DNA of 64,000 nt, taken from assembly GCA_003013855.2 (NCBI GenBank), contig ML058449.1, forward strand, positions 1,860,001 through 1,924,000, written 5' to 3'. Under the pieces are notes generated by a model. It did not search any database. It saw only the letters and a list, made by a program, of their open reading frames with translations, and was not told the DNA's origin. Positions 20,111 through 29,769 of the stretch are shown in pieces. The position numbers and the translations under genes are program-made. The first letter of the stretch is position 1. The number at the start of each line of letters is the position of its first letter. Origin of the DNA: Liriodendron chinense. Its lineage: Eukaryota > Streptophyta > Magnoliopsida > Magnoliales > Magnoliaceae.

Positions 20111-20850
20111 CTGCGAAAAGGCTTTCCCAGGAAGGGAGTTCCTGTAATGGGAAGCTAGTTGGGGCCCACCGTAATGTTTGTTCGAAATCCACTCCGTCCA
20201 TCCGTTTTTTCAGCTCATTTTAGGTCACTAGACGAAAATTGTGAAGGATTCAGAACTCAAGTACGCCATAACGAGAGGAAAAAGTACCGAAAGCAATGCC
20301 CCCCTGGGAAGGTTTCAGCTGTAGGCATGGGCGCGGATTGCCTGCGAAAGCCTTTAGCAGGCATCTCCTGCGCAAGGAATATAGGTGGGGCCCACCGTGG
20401 GGTTTGTGAGACACCGTCCAACCATCATGTGAGATCATTTTAGGCGTTGCAACCAAAATTGGACGGGATCCAAAACTCAAGTGGGCCGTACTAAAGCAAA
20501 AGGTGTGTAGGGAAATTCTTACCGTTGAAACCTCTTTAGGGTCCACTGTGATATTTATATGCCATCCATACCGTTCATAATGTCATTACTACTGAGATGA
20601 ACTGAAAATAGAAATATTATCCTGATTCGAAAATTCTATGGCCCCACGAATATTTCAATTGTGGAAGTTCAATCGTCATGTTTTCGGCCCACTTAAGTCT
20701 TGGATCCTGTTTAATTTTGGTCGCAATGCCTAAAATGATCTCACAAAACGGTTGGACGGCATAGATTTCTCACAAACCTCACAGTGGGCCCCACCCAGAT
20801 TCCTTGTGCAGGAGATTCCTGCCAAAGGCTTTCGTAGGCAATCCGCACCC
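20098..20850. repeat. family C repeats (GCGGATTGCCTGCGAAAG termini): a truncated and a complete copy
   Basis: A truncated left part lies at 20098-20330. The complete copy is 20333-20846. It starts GCGGATTGCCTGCGAAAGCC and ends with its near-perfect inverted complement (GGCTTTCGTAGGCAATCCGC). Inner arms include GGGGCCCACCGTG..TTTGTGAGA and ATCATTTTAGGCGTTGC. They also include AAGGTGTGTAGGGAAATTC and the reverse-complement right half. It is noncoding, with long terminal inverted repeats. Confidence 0.75.
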
Positions 20851-20905
20851 TCCTAGGGGCTAGGGCCCGCCTTGATTTGATGAGGTCATTCCCACGGTGA
20901 TGGAC

Positions 20906-21401
20906 GCGGATTGCCTCGAAAGCCTTTCCCAGGCATCTCTTGTGCTCGGAATTTAGGTGGGCCCACCGTGATGTTTGTGAGAAATCTACGCCGTCCAAAC
21001 GTTTTGTGAGAGCATTTTACGCGTTGCGACCAAAACGAAATGAGATCCAAGACTCAAGTGGGCCGTACTAAAGCAAAAGGTGGGTAGGGAAATTCCTACT
21101 GTTGAAATCTCTATGGATCCACTGATTTTTATATGCATCCATACCGTTCATAATGTCATTCCTACTGAGATGAACTGAAAACACAAATATTTTCCTGATT
21201 GTTTTCAAATATTTTCCTGATTCGAAACGTCTGTAGCCCCCCAATATTTCAATTGTGGAAGTTCAATCGTCACGTTTTCGGCCCCACGTTGCAACGCCTA
21301 AAGTGATCTCGCAAAACGTTTAGACTGCGTAGATTTCTCAAAAACATCACGGTGGCCGCACCTTGATTCCGAGCGCAAGGCTTTTGCAGGCAATCCGCGT
21401 C
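20906..21401. repeat. family C repeat, complete copy
   Basis: It starts CGCGGATTGCCTCGAAAGCC and ends TTTTGCAGGCAATCCGCG. It has the same internal order as the copy at 20333-20846, with small deletions on the right arm. Confidence 0.72.
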
Positions 21402-22228
21402 CCACGGGTACGCACTTAAAATACATCAAACTGCCTACCAGTGTTTCAACTGTGTTATTCAATCCCCATCGTTTCCTCTCGCGTGGGGAGTGGGAAGTTC
21501 GTGCGTGGGCCACCATGATATTTGCGAGAAACCCACATGTCCATCTGTTATGTGAGCGCACTTTAGGAAAATGCTTAAGTGCCGTTTGATAAATTGAAAA
21601 ACGAGGTCTGAAAATTAATTAAAGTACTGAATTTTTTAAACACACATTACAAATATTGAAAATTAGCAATTTATCATATTTGCCCCCATTATTTTAATTT
21701 ATAAATTTTATGCCCTACAAAAAGAAGCATATTATTATAATGCCACTAATAAAATTTTAATAAATTTCTCACTAAATAAAGCCAAGGAGATGTATGATTT
21801 AGATGTTTTATGTTTGCCACGTCGAATTACATAAATCAGTTGTGTAAGTGGCAAGATGGGTCACACCATTAGTGGATCACAAACTATATTCCTTTTATAA
21901 TCATCATAATACTACGATTGGTGTGAAAGTGGACATACACACCAAGTGGCAGATACAAACCATCTGATCTTGTCCATTGAATATGAATCACTCTATATTT
22001 TATTGCTAACCATCAATCTAATAACCACCAATTGAATGGTTGAGATTGTTCTATCAATGTTTTAGGTCCATCCTATGTGGGGCTAAATTGATAAAGGATT
22101 TGGATAAGTGGAAGATGAGCCATACATGTAAAGTCTTAAACCATTTTTTGGTGTGGTCTACTTGAGATTTGGATATGTTTCGCATTTCTTGTAACATATC
22201 CTAAAATGATCTAGAAAACTGATGAACA

Positions 22229-22230
<2 letters not shown>

Positions 22231-22287
<57 letters not shown>
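22231..22287. repeat. (TA)n microsatellite
   Basis: About 28 TA units inside a family A arm. They replace the GTGGATATAACACATAC stretch seen in other copies. Confidence 0.97.
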
Positions 22288-22288
<1 letters not shown>

Positions 22289-22419
22289 CATGGTTAAGGC
22301 AAATCTTACTAACGTGTAAACTGGATAACCATTAAGCCATGCTCTCTGAAAGTTGACTTGGATTGTTCAACGTGGGACACAATGCCTACCTTCATGGTGT
22401 GTTGATGCGAAAAAGTTAC

Positions 22420-23315
22420 ATGGCCCCACCATGATGTATTTGTTAGATCCATACCGTTCATCCATTTTTTTCATATTATTTTAGGTCATGGGACAAAAAA
22501 ATGAGGTATATTCAAATCTTAAGTGGACCAAACCACATAAAACAATGAAAATTGAAAACTTCTTAGGGGCCACAAAAGCTTTGGATCAAGATGATATTTG
22601 TGTTTTCAATTCATCTAAGATTGTGTGACCTTATGAACAAATTGGATGGAAAATAAACATTATGGTGGTCTCTAGGAAGGTTTCAATGATGGCCATCATT
22701 GCCCCATAGCTTTCAGTGGTGTGGTCCACTGGAGCTTTGGGTTTGCCTCGTTTTTGGCTCATGGCTGGAAATGATTTGGCGAAATGGATGAACGGTGTGG
22801 ATATAACACATACATCATGATGGGCCCAAATTACTTTGCCCATATTCAATTCGTTCATTAATAGCCAAACTTGCTAGTGAAATGACATCACCAAGTCATG
22901 TGGGCTCCATCATGATGTATGTGTCGTATCCACACTTTCCATCCATTTGGAGAGATCATTTTAGGACATGAGTCAAAGAATAAGGCAGATCGAAAGCTCA
23001 AGCAGACCGCACCATAGAAAACAATGGGGATTGAACGCCTACAATTAAAAACTTCTTGTTGGCTACAAAAGTTTTCGATCAAGCAGATATTTCGGTTTTC
23101 CCCACTTCCATGTCTGTGTTAAATTATGAATATGTTGGATCTCAAAAGACATCATGGTGGGCCTTAGAAAGGTTTTAACGGTCGGCGCCATTGTCCCATT
23201 GTTTTCTGTGGGGGGGTCCACTTGAACTTTGGATCTGCCTCATTCTTTTGTTCATGCCCTAAAAAGATCTCTCCAAATGGATGGATGGTGTCCACGGAAC
23301 TTGGTGATCCACACC
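22420..23315. repeat. two tandem, near full-length family A repeats
   Basis: Copy 1 (22420-22830) starts GGCCCCACCATGATGTATTT and ends TACATCATGATGGGCCC. Copy 2 (about 22895-23310) starts GGGCTCCATCATGATGTATG and ends in GATGGATGGTGTCCACGG. Each has left and right halves that are inverted complements of one another. Confidence 0.78.
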
Positions 23316-23683
23316 CCTCATTGCTAATCCACATCCATTTTGCTAGTTTCTAGCCCACGCACCCCGCCCCTTGAATGCACATGGAATTTAGGCGCAGATG
23401 GGTAGAGTTGCCATTAAAAGAAATTAAAACCTAAACCACTTACTGCATTCAATCTTAAGTTTTAAGTTAAAGGAGTGAAGCTAAAAAAAAAAATCAAAAA
23501 TTTTCACCGAAATTTAAATTAAGAATTTAATTTTGAGATTTGTCAAACAGTTTGAATCCAAAAAAACTCACTGAAAATGGTCCATTTCAGCTATTAGTGC
23601 TGAAAATAAGTTTTATCAAATAGGCCCTTAGGCATTTCAACAACAGGTTTCAGGTACGTAGGTGTGTTGCATCTGCATCCTGC

Positions 23684-24064
23684 CCCGATCCGGACGCATT
23701 ACCGTCCGTGTAGTCCTGTGGAGGGTCCCACCGTGATGTATTAGTTTGTCCACTCCGTCCATTCATTTTATCAGATCATTTGAAGGTATGACACTAAAAA
23801 GGAGGAATATCCAACGCTCAAGTGGGCCACACCAAATAATGATGGGAACCTCGTGATGTCATCACTACTAAAGTGATGACGTCACCAGGGTTGCTCACTA
23901 TGTGGTGTAGCCCACTTGAGCATTGAACCTGCCTAGTTTTTTGCCCATATCCTATCATGAACTCATAAAATTGATGGATAGAGTGGATAAACCAATACAT
24001 CATGGTGGGACCCTCCAAAGGACTGCTCGGACGTAAATGCATCCGAGCTAGGTCAGGACGCAAT
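23684..24064. mobile_element. complete foldback element of family A with extended termini
   Basis: Outer arms GACGCATTACCGTCCG and CGGACGTAAATGCATCCG-type text enclose family A arms (GGGTCCCACCGTGATGTATT and AATACATCATGGTGGGACCC). The centre, about 23845-23900, is itself a hairpin (TGATGTCATCAC ... GTGATGACGTCA). The whole 380-bp unit is one imperfect palindrome. Confidence 0.75.
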
Positions 24065-24109
24065 CCGAGTCCATTGCATGACTAATAAAAAAAAAAGAGA
24101 GGTGCATAA

Positions 24110-24960
24110 AAAGGGAAAGGTGGGTAGGGAAATTCCTACCCTTTGTTGAAACTTAGGGCGTCATTTCTAGTGGGACCTCCCTAGGTCCACGGTGATGTTT
24201 ACATGCCATCCATACCATTTATATAGTCATTCTTACTAGGTTTATAATGTCATTCTTACTAGGATGAACCGAAAACACAAATATTAGCCTCATTCAAAAC
24301 TTTTGTTCCCCCACAAATATTTCAACTGCGGACATTCCATCCTCACATTTTTAGACCACTTTGGGTCTTAGATCTAGATCATCTTAATTTTATCTCATGT
24401 CCTAAAATGAGCTCACAAAACAGATGGACATGGTGAATTTCTCACAAACATAAGGTGGCCCCACCTAGGTTCCTAGGAACTTCATGCAATTGAAAGCCTA
24501 GGTGAGGCCCACTGTGATGTTAGTCAGAAATCCACTCAGTACATCCATTTTGTGAGGTAATGTGCAACAAAAAATAAGTCGGATCCAAGACTCAAATGGG
24601 CCGCACTAAAGGAAAAGATGGGTAGGAAATTCCTACCGATGAAACCTCATTGGATCCACAGTGATGTTTATATGCTATCCATACTGTTGATAACGTCATT
24701 CTTATTTGGATGAATTAAAAACACAAATATTAGCCTAATTAAAAACTTTTGTAGCCCACAAATATTTCAAATTTGGACATTCAATCCTCACATTTTTTGC
24801 CCACTTGGGTCTTTGATCTAGATCATTTTTGGTCTCATGTACTAAAATGAGCTCACAAACGGATGGACAGGGTGGATTTCTCACAAACATCATGGTGGCC
24901 CCACCTAGATTCCCAGGAACTTCATGCAACATCATGGTGGCCCCACCTATTTGTTTTCTA
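24110..24960. repeat. family C fragments (two copies)
   Basis: The blocks AAAGGTGGGTAGGGAAATTC, CATACCNTTTATA, CACAAATATTAGCC and AAAATGAGCTCACAAA(A)C, then TTTCTCACAAACAT, occur twice in order (about 24110-24500 and 24500-24960). Termini are decayed. Confidence 0.65.
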
Positions 24961-25185
24961 TATTACCTAGGTAATTGGATGTAAATAGCAATCATTACCT
25001 TCTACATGAAAATGAAAAGTGTAGTAAAATACTATTGCTTTTCCTTTCCACCGTTTGATTATCATTTTGAACATAGTAAAACAACTTCCTTTGGTAAGAA
25101 TCTGTTTGGCAGCATAAGTAAATGACAATTGCTAAATACTCCTAATATGAGAAAATGTTAGGTGGAAAGGAAAATTTCTGCCATT

Positions 25186-26545
25186 GAACACAACATACAC
25201 TTTCTTTCCCATCTGCATAGACATATGTTGCAATTATTATTACATTCCTGCATCAGATTCAGTATAAACAATTGAAGTAAGCATCAATCCTACGTACCTG
25301 ATTTCGTGATCAAAATATAAAACTCTCTTCCAAATACCTAATCTTACAATATATTCGACATTCTAATGGGCAGATTAATAACAAGTTCATCAGAGAACCT
25401 TAACTACAGTTGACTTAAAAAATATCATTTATCAATTACTTATCATTGATGTTCTTAACACCAACATATCTACTCCTCCCCTAACATGAGAAAATGGTCA
25501 GCCCACCGTTGGGAATATCTTTTTGGGTTAGCACAAAATGGGTTACAACCCCATTTGGAGTTACGTAGAGGCGGACGATATCTGGGCCAATTGGTTCGTG
25601 GGACCCACCGTTATCACTTTCTTTCATCATAGCCGTCCACCCAATTTCATCAGTTAATTACAGCACATTCTTACGACCTATGTAAATAATAGTCTCTAGT
25701 GGACCACCTTGTCAAAACCTGTCATAATGTTTTAACAAAAGAAAAACATAAAAATTACATGTTATGAAAGTCCAAAAAAAATAGTGTTCTTTCTTTGCCC
25801 CAGAAACCATATGAAGAAAGCCTAACGTCCAGGATCCAAACACCACATAACATCAGTTTCTTCCACTAACGAGGTGAAAGCAGATGGACAATGAAGATGA
25901 CGAGTAGCACATAGAAAATCAGACATCCCATGCTTGGCATACCATCTGACACTTCATTAGACCCCCTTGTTCCGGAGGTAGAGGACGTCGGGCCATAAGC
26001 GCGTCTGCCAGAAGTCGGACCTGTCCGATCATTTGATGTTTGGTCACTTGCGGTACCACCTTCACCATCTCCCCAACGTGTATCAAAGTTAGGAAGTTCA
26101 ACAATAGGGACATTCGACACTACGACCTCCCCAGCGAAGGCTTCCCAAGCAGCAGTCGCTTCACGAGCAGATGTGAAACCACAAAAACTCGCATGCCCAA
26201 AGCCGACAACCTGAGCCTGACACTCCTCCCAAGTATGGTATATCCCTGGATTTCTGCTATTGAATACAACATACACTTTCTTTCCCATCTGCATGACATA
26301 TGTTGCAATTATTGTTACATTCCTGCATCAGATTCAGTATAACCAATTGAAGTAAGCATCAATCCTATGTACCTGATTTCGTGGTCGAAATATAAAACTC
26401 TCATCCAAATACCTAATCTTACAATATATTTGACATTCTAATGGGCAGATTAATAACAAGTTCATCAGAAAACCTTAACTACAGTTGACTTAAAAAATAT
26501 CATTTATCAATTACTTATCATTGATGTTCTTAACATCAACATATC
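25186..26545. repeat. direct duplication of about 290 bp inside the Harbinger element
   Basis: 25186-25475 and 26256-26545 are about 95% identical by eye. Shared landmarks include ACATACACTTTCTTTCCCAT, TTACATTCCTGCATCAGATT, GACATTCTAATGGGCAGATT and TATCATTTATCAATTACTTA. Each copy contains the start region of the small gene (MGKKVYVVFN), so the left copy is a promoterless or duplicated 5' end. Confidence 0.88.
25866..26294 (-). CDS. RNase H1 N-terminal-like (viroplasmin-fold) protein with C-terminal membrane anchor, 142 aa
   Basis: Residues about 4-50 (GKKVYVVFNSRNPGIYHTW, EECQAQVVGFGHASFCGF, then AREATAAWEAF) match the RNase H1 N-terminal/Cauli_VI domain. In RNase H1 this small fold binds RNA-DNA hybrids or dsRNA. 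No catalytic RNase H domain follows. Instead there is a Ser/Thr/Gly-rich linker (about 70-115) and a hydrophobic C-terminal segment (CLIFYVLLVIFIVHLL) four residues from the end, like a tail anchor. The frame is open, unlike its neighbours. The second ATG (MGKK) follows a possible splice acceptor ATGCAG. Its role in the transposon is unknown. It may be cargo, a regulator, or a captured host gene. Confidence 0.65.
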   Translation of the reverse strand: MQMGKKVYVVFNSRNPGIYHTWEECQAQVVGFGHASFCGFTSAREATAAWEAFAGEVVVSNVPIVELPNFDTRWGDGEGGTASDQTSNDRTGPTSGRRAYGPTSSTSGTRGSNEVSDGMPSMGCLIFYVLLVIFIVHLLSPR

Positions 26546-26889
26546 ATATTACCTAGCACAGCATCATAAGTTAGGAGCACTAAGATCAAATATAACAGAT
26601 GTCAACATTAAAGCGTCATTGTCCAAAAAGTAAGTCAGACTGAATAGTAGCAACCAAAGCATAGTAAATAAATGTCCAAAAAATAAGATCAACAAAAGTA
26701 CCCAACTAAAGGAATTGTTTAAGTTTTGGGAGTGGGTCATGTCTACTCCTGTTCGATGTTATCCATCATCGCTTGCTGCATCCACATATATCGTTTTCGT
26801 CAAAAAAAAAAAAAAACACCACCTGGTTCATGGCAGCACTAAGCCCATCACGAATTTTACCGAACCAAAAACATAACATAAACATTCCA

Positions 26890-28068
26890 TTAGAAACCAT
26901 TCTCCGCTGCCCGGAGAAGCATCAACACAAAATCAAGCCTTCTGCTTGGGGATAAGTTCAGCAATGCAGCCCCATTCGCCTCATCCTTCGACAATAATCT
27001 AGTAGCACAAAGGACCTCGTGTCCTGTCAGATCTTCAATATCCTCCAAAGCAGTTATAATCAAGGACATGCGTGACATTTCCTTCCCTTGTGTGAAACTG
27101 ATAGCCAAGGTCTTAACAGCATCTGCAACCTCACTCATGCCTACTCCAATTATGTCACAGGGTTGTACAAGTCGCTGCCTTTTTCTCGAGTTCACAGTGC
27201 TGTTTGTACTACCAGAATTGTTCCCGTTCACAGTGGGGCTACGATGGGTAGTAGGCAAGCCATCCGTACAGTGGTAGGACCAACGTACATCCGGCTCACT
27301 ATCAACAACATCATCAGATGAAAGGATCTGTGTATCATCATTCAAATTAATGGTTGGGCTCAACGATTCATCCCTATCTCTAGACTTCGCAGAATATGCT
27401 CCAGTAGGGATATTTCCAGTGGAAGATCCTCTACCAGTTGCTCGGTCATTCCCAAACAAAGAACTTAAATCATCGTATCTTCTTATCGGTTTGCCTCGAA
27501 CGTGTTGTGCGTAGGGATGACCCTAGTTACAAAGAAAGAGAATGAAATGTCTTAGTATTGCAGTTTTAAATATTTTCAATTTCAAGCTTATGATAGTCTA
27601 CTTAAAAAAAATAAGTCTCACCCGAATGTAATCCTCTAAAACATCATCCGGTGCAATCACTGTCTTCAGCTCCTCATCCCATCCAAAACCAGAAGCATTC
27701 AGTGCATCACGTACCTCGAAGTATAATTTCTTTATTGTACAAAGACGATTTCCGACATTGTTGGGAATCAACTGGATGCCCAACAAACGCTTTATGTTAT
27801 CCACAACGACCTTGTACGAATCTTTCTTGAATCCAGTGGATGTTTTCCTAGCAGATGCTTGGATATCCAGTAGTGTATCTATCATGGCGTTATCCATATC
27901 CTCTATCTAGCGCACTGAACCACCTGAGAAGCCACCCTCCTCCAGTGATATTGGATTACGCTTTATAGGCGACCTTCTAAGCGTTTCACTTTCAGGCTCC
28001 ATTTCCATGGGCGCCTTTCCTTTATCTTTTTTAAGGGTCGATTGTGTATCTTTGTTGTTTGGTGACAT
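26890..28068 (-). pseudogene. Harbinger Myb/SANT-like DNA-binding protein gene (two exons, one stop)
   Basis: Exon 1, about 28068-27623, reads MSPNNKDTQSTLKKD. A Myb/SANT-like (Myb_DNA-bind_3) trihelix follows (MDNAMIDTLLDIQ ... ASGFGWDEELK ... DDVLEDYIR). An intron of about 100 bp (donor CGG|GTGAGA, acceptor CTAG|GGTCAT) precedes exon 2. Exon 2 carries GHPYAQHVRGKPIRRYDDL, an acidic region, a basic NLS-like RKRQR and a C-terminal leucine-rich tail. In PIF/Harbinger elements this protein binds termini and helps import the transposase. One TAG (27909-27907) just before the SANT domain breaks the frame, unless translation starts at the Met four residues later. Confidence 0.75.
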
Positions 28069-28360
28069 TTCCTCGTCAAAGTCTGTTGTTATCTATATGA
28101 AGGAAAAAATAAGTAAATATGTTGAGTGATGATTTGATTGAGAAGATAGGAACATGGATAGCCAAATCAATGTTAATAATTGAATGTTTCAAATGTCACC
28201 CAAGTCATGTTGAAACAAAAATATTCAGGAAGATTCAAATTCTTTACTAATTGCATGTGTGTTAACAGTTGGCTGGCATTTACATAGTTTCAACACATAA
28301 AATATGACAAACAGATAATGACTTCCATATGTGGGCCAAGACAAATAAGATACTTCAACA

Positions 28361-29754
28361 TTATATCCTACGACTCACAGGGTGGGAGTCATTCCACATC
28401 CTAGTTGCAATATCATCTCGAAGAGCCACCCAATCGTCTCTTTCACGTTGTGTAACGTTGACTCCCACGCGCATATCATCTGGAGTTGATTGGTCAACAG
28501 GTGAGGGATTCATCCCAGTAGATACATCTTCTGGCCCCTCAACATCTTCTACGATTTGTTCCACCTCAAATTTACGGATGAAATTGTGAAGCACACAAGA
28601 AGCAATCATAATTTTCACCTGTGTGAACATGCCGTACTGAGGGGCAGTTTTCAGGATTGGAAATCAGGCTTTCAGAACACCAAAGCTTCTCTCTATAACA
28701 TTTCTTAGTTGAGCATAACGATAGTTGAATAATTCTTTCATGTTTTGAGGGGTCCGTCCTGTACAGAATTCATTGAAGTGGTAGCGTACTCCACGATAGG
28801 TAGTCATGAAACCAGGCGAATGGGCGTACCCCGCATCTACAACGTAGTATTTGCCTACATGGAGTTGTCAAGGGAATTAGTAATTGCTAACAACGAACTT
28901 TTCTAAAGTCATGTATAATGACAATAGAGTATACACATTACCTGCAGGTATTTTAAGTGGATCGTACTGATGGGTAAGGGCGCTTTGTAGTACTCATGCA
29001 TCGGATGCAGAACCCTCCCATCCAGCAAGCACGTATACAAACTTCATATCAAAACTACATGCGGCCATTACGTTTTGAGATATTATTCCTTTTCGATTAC
29101 GGTAGGTCCCACTTTCCGTTGTCGAAACATAAGCCGGTATGTGTGTTTCATCGATCGCACCGATACAATCCTATTAAAATGTTTGTTAAAATTAACATTA
29201 ACTTTATACGATAAAAAACCTCAAACAATTTAAAATTAATTTATAACATTTCAAACCTGAAAGTAGGAACTCCAATATGGGTTTGTTAATATCTCCTTTG
29301 GTGTATCTGGGCTTGGTTGTTTCACGTACTCTGGGTATAATGTTATAATTGCATTCAAGGCCCTAGAAAAATATCTGCTAACAGTTTCCCCCGAACGTAT
29401 GAAGCGATGGCCTATGACACGATTGCGTACGTTATGGCTAAGCGTATGAAGGAACATGATCAATTGCTCCTCCATACTAACATGTTTTCCATCAGGTAGT
29501 GCATTCCGATCTCTCAAAATGGCACATAACTGGAAAAACGTTTCCTTGACCATTCGTAGTTGTTCCTTAAAGTCGTTGTCTCGATATTTAATAAGTCCAT
29601 TTATGATGTTGGCTCATTCCATATTCCCGCTTTTAGATGGAGCTTGCAATAAATAGTTACGATAATATTCTCCTGCAGTAAGTACTGCGGTCGTGGCAGA
29701 TACAGTGACTGCAAATGCAACCATCTCTTCTTCGGTCCGTCCATGGTGATCCAT
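28361..29754 (-). pseudogene. PIF/Harbinger DDE transposase (ALP1-like), three exons, three premature stops
   Basis: Exon 1, 29754-29260, starts MDHHGRTEEEMV and includes FFQLCAILRD and a helix-turn-helix-like HNVRNRVIGHRF ... SGETVSRYF. Exon 2 (29172-28943) has GAIDETHIPAYV (first Asp) and GWEGSASDA. Exon 3 (28855-28361) has YYVVDAGYAHSPGF (second Asp), RNVIERSFGVLK (Glu) and CVLHNFI. The introns are 80-90 bp with GT/AG ends. In-frame TGA codons lie at 29616-29614, 28996-28994 and 28665-28663. It is a typical DDE_Tnp_4 layout that would cut and paste at TWA targets, but is now inactive as read. Confidence 0.85.
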
Positions 29755-29769
29755 CTTACGTTGTTTTCA

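Larger units (their letters stand above)
21578..23627. mobile_element. non-autonomous PIF/Harbinger-like element carrying nested family A repeats
   Basis: The left end is GTGCCGTTTGATAAA and the right end, reverse-complemented, is GGGCCTATTTGATAAA. It is flanked by TTA (21575-21577) and TTA (23628-23630), the 3-bp TSD typical of PIF/Harbinger. The outside flanks join a family C-like phrase. The interior has no transposase. It holds family A copies at about 22140-22290, 22420-22830 and 22890-23310 and a (TA)n tract. Confidence 0.55.

Noticed and set aside
25866..26294. Endogenous caulimovirus (viroplasmin-like domain)
   Set aside because: The domain is shared with RNase H1 and many plant proteins. 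No movement protein, coat protein or caulimovirid RT is nearby, while Harbinger genes flank it.
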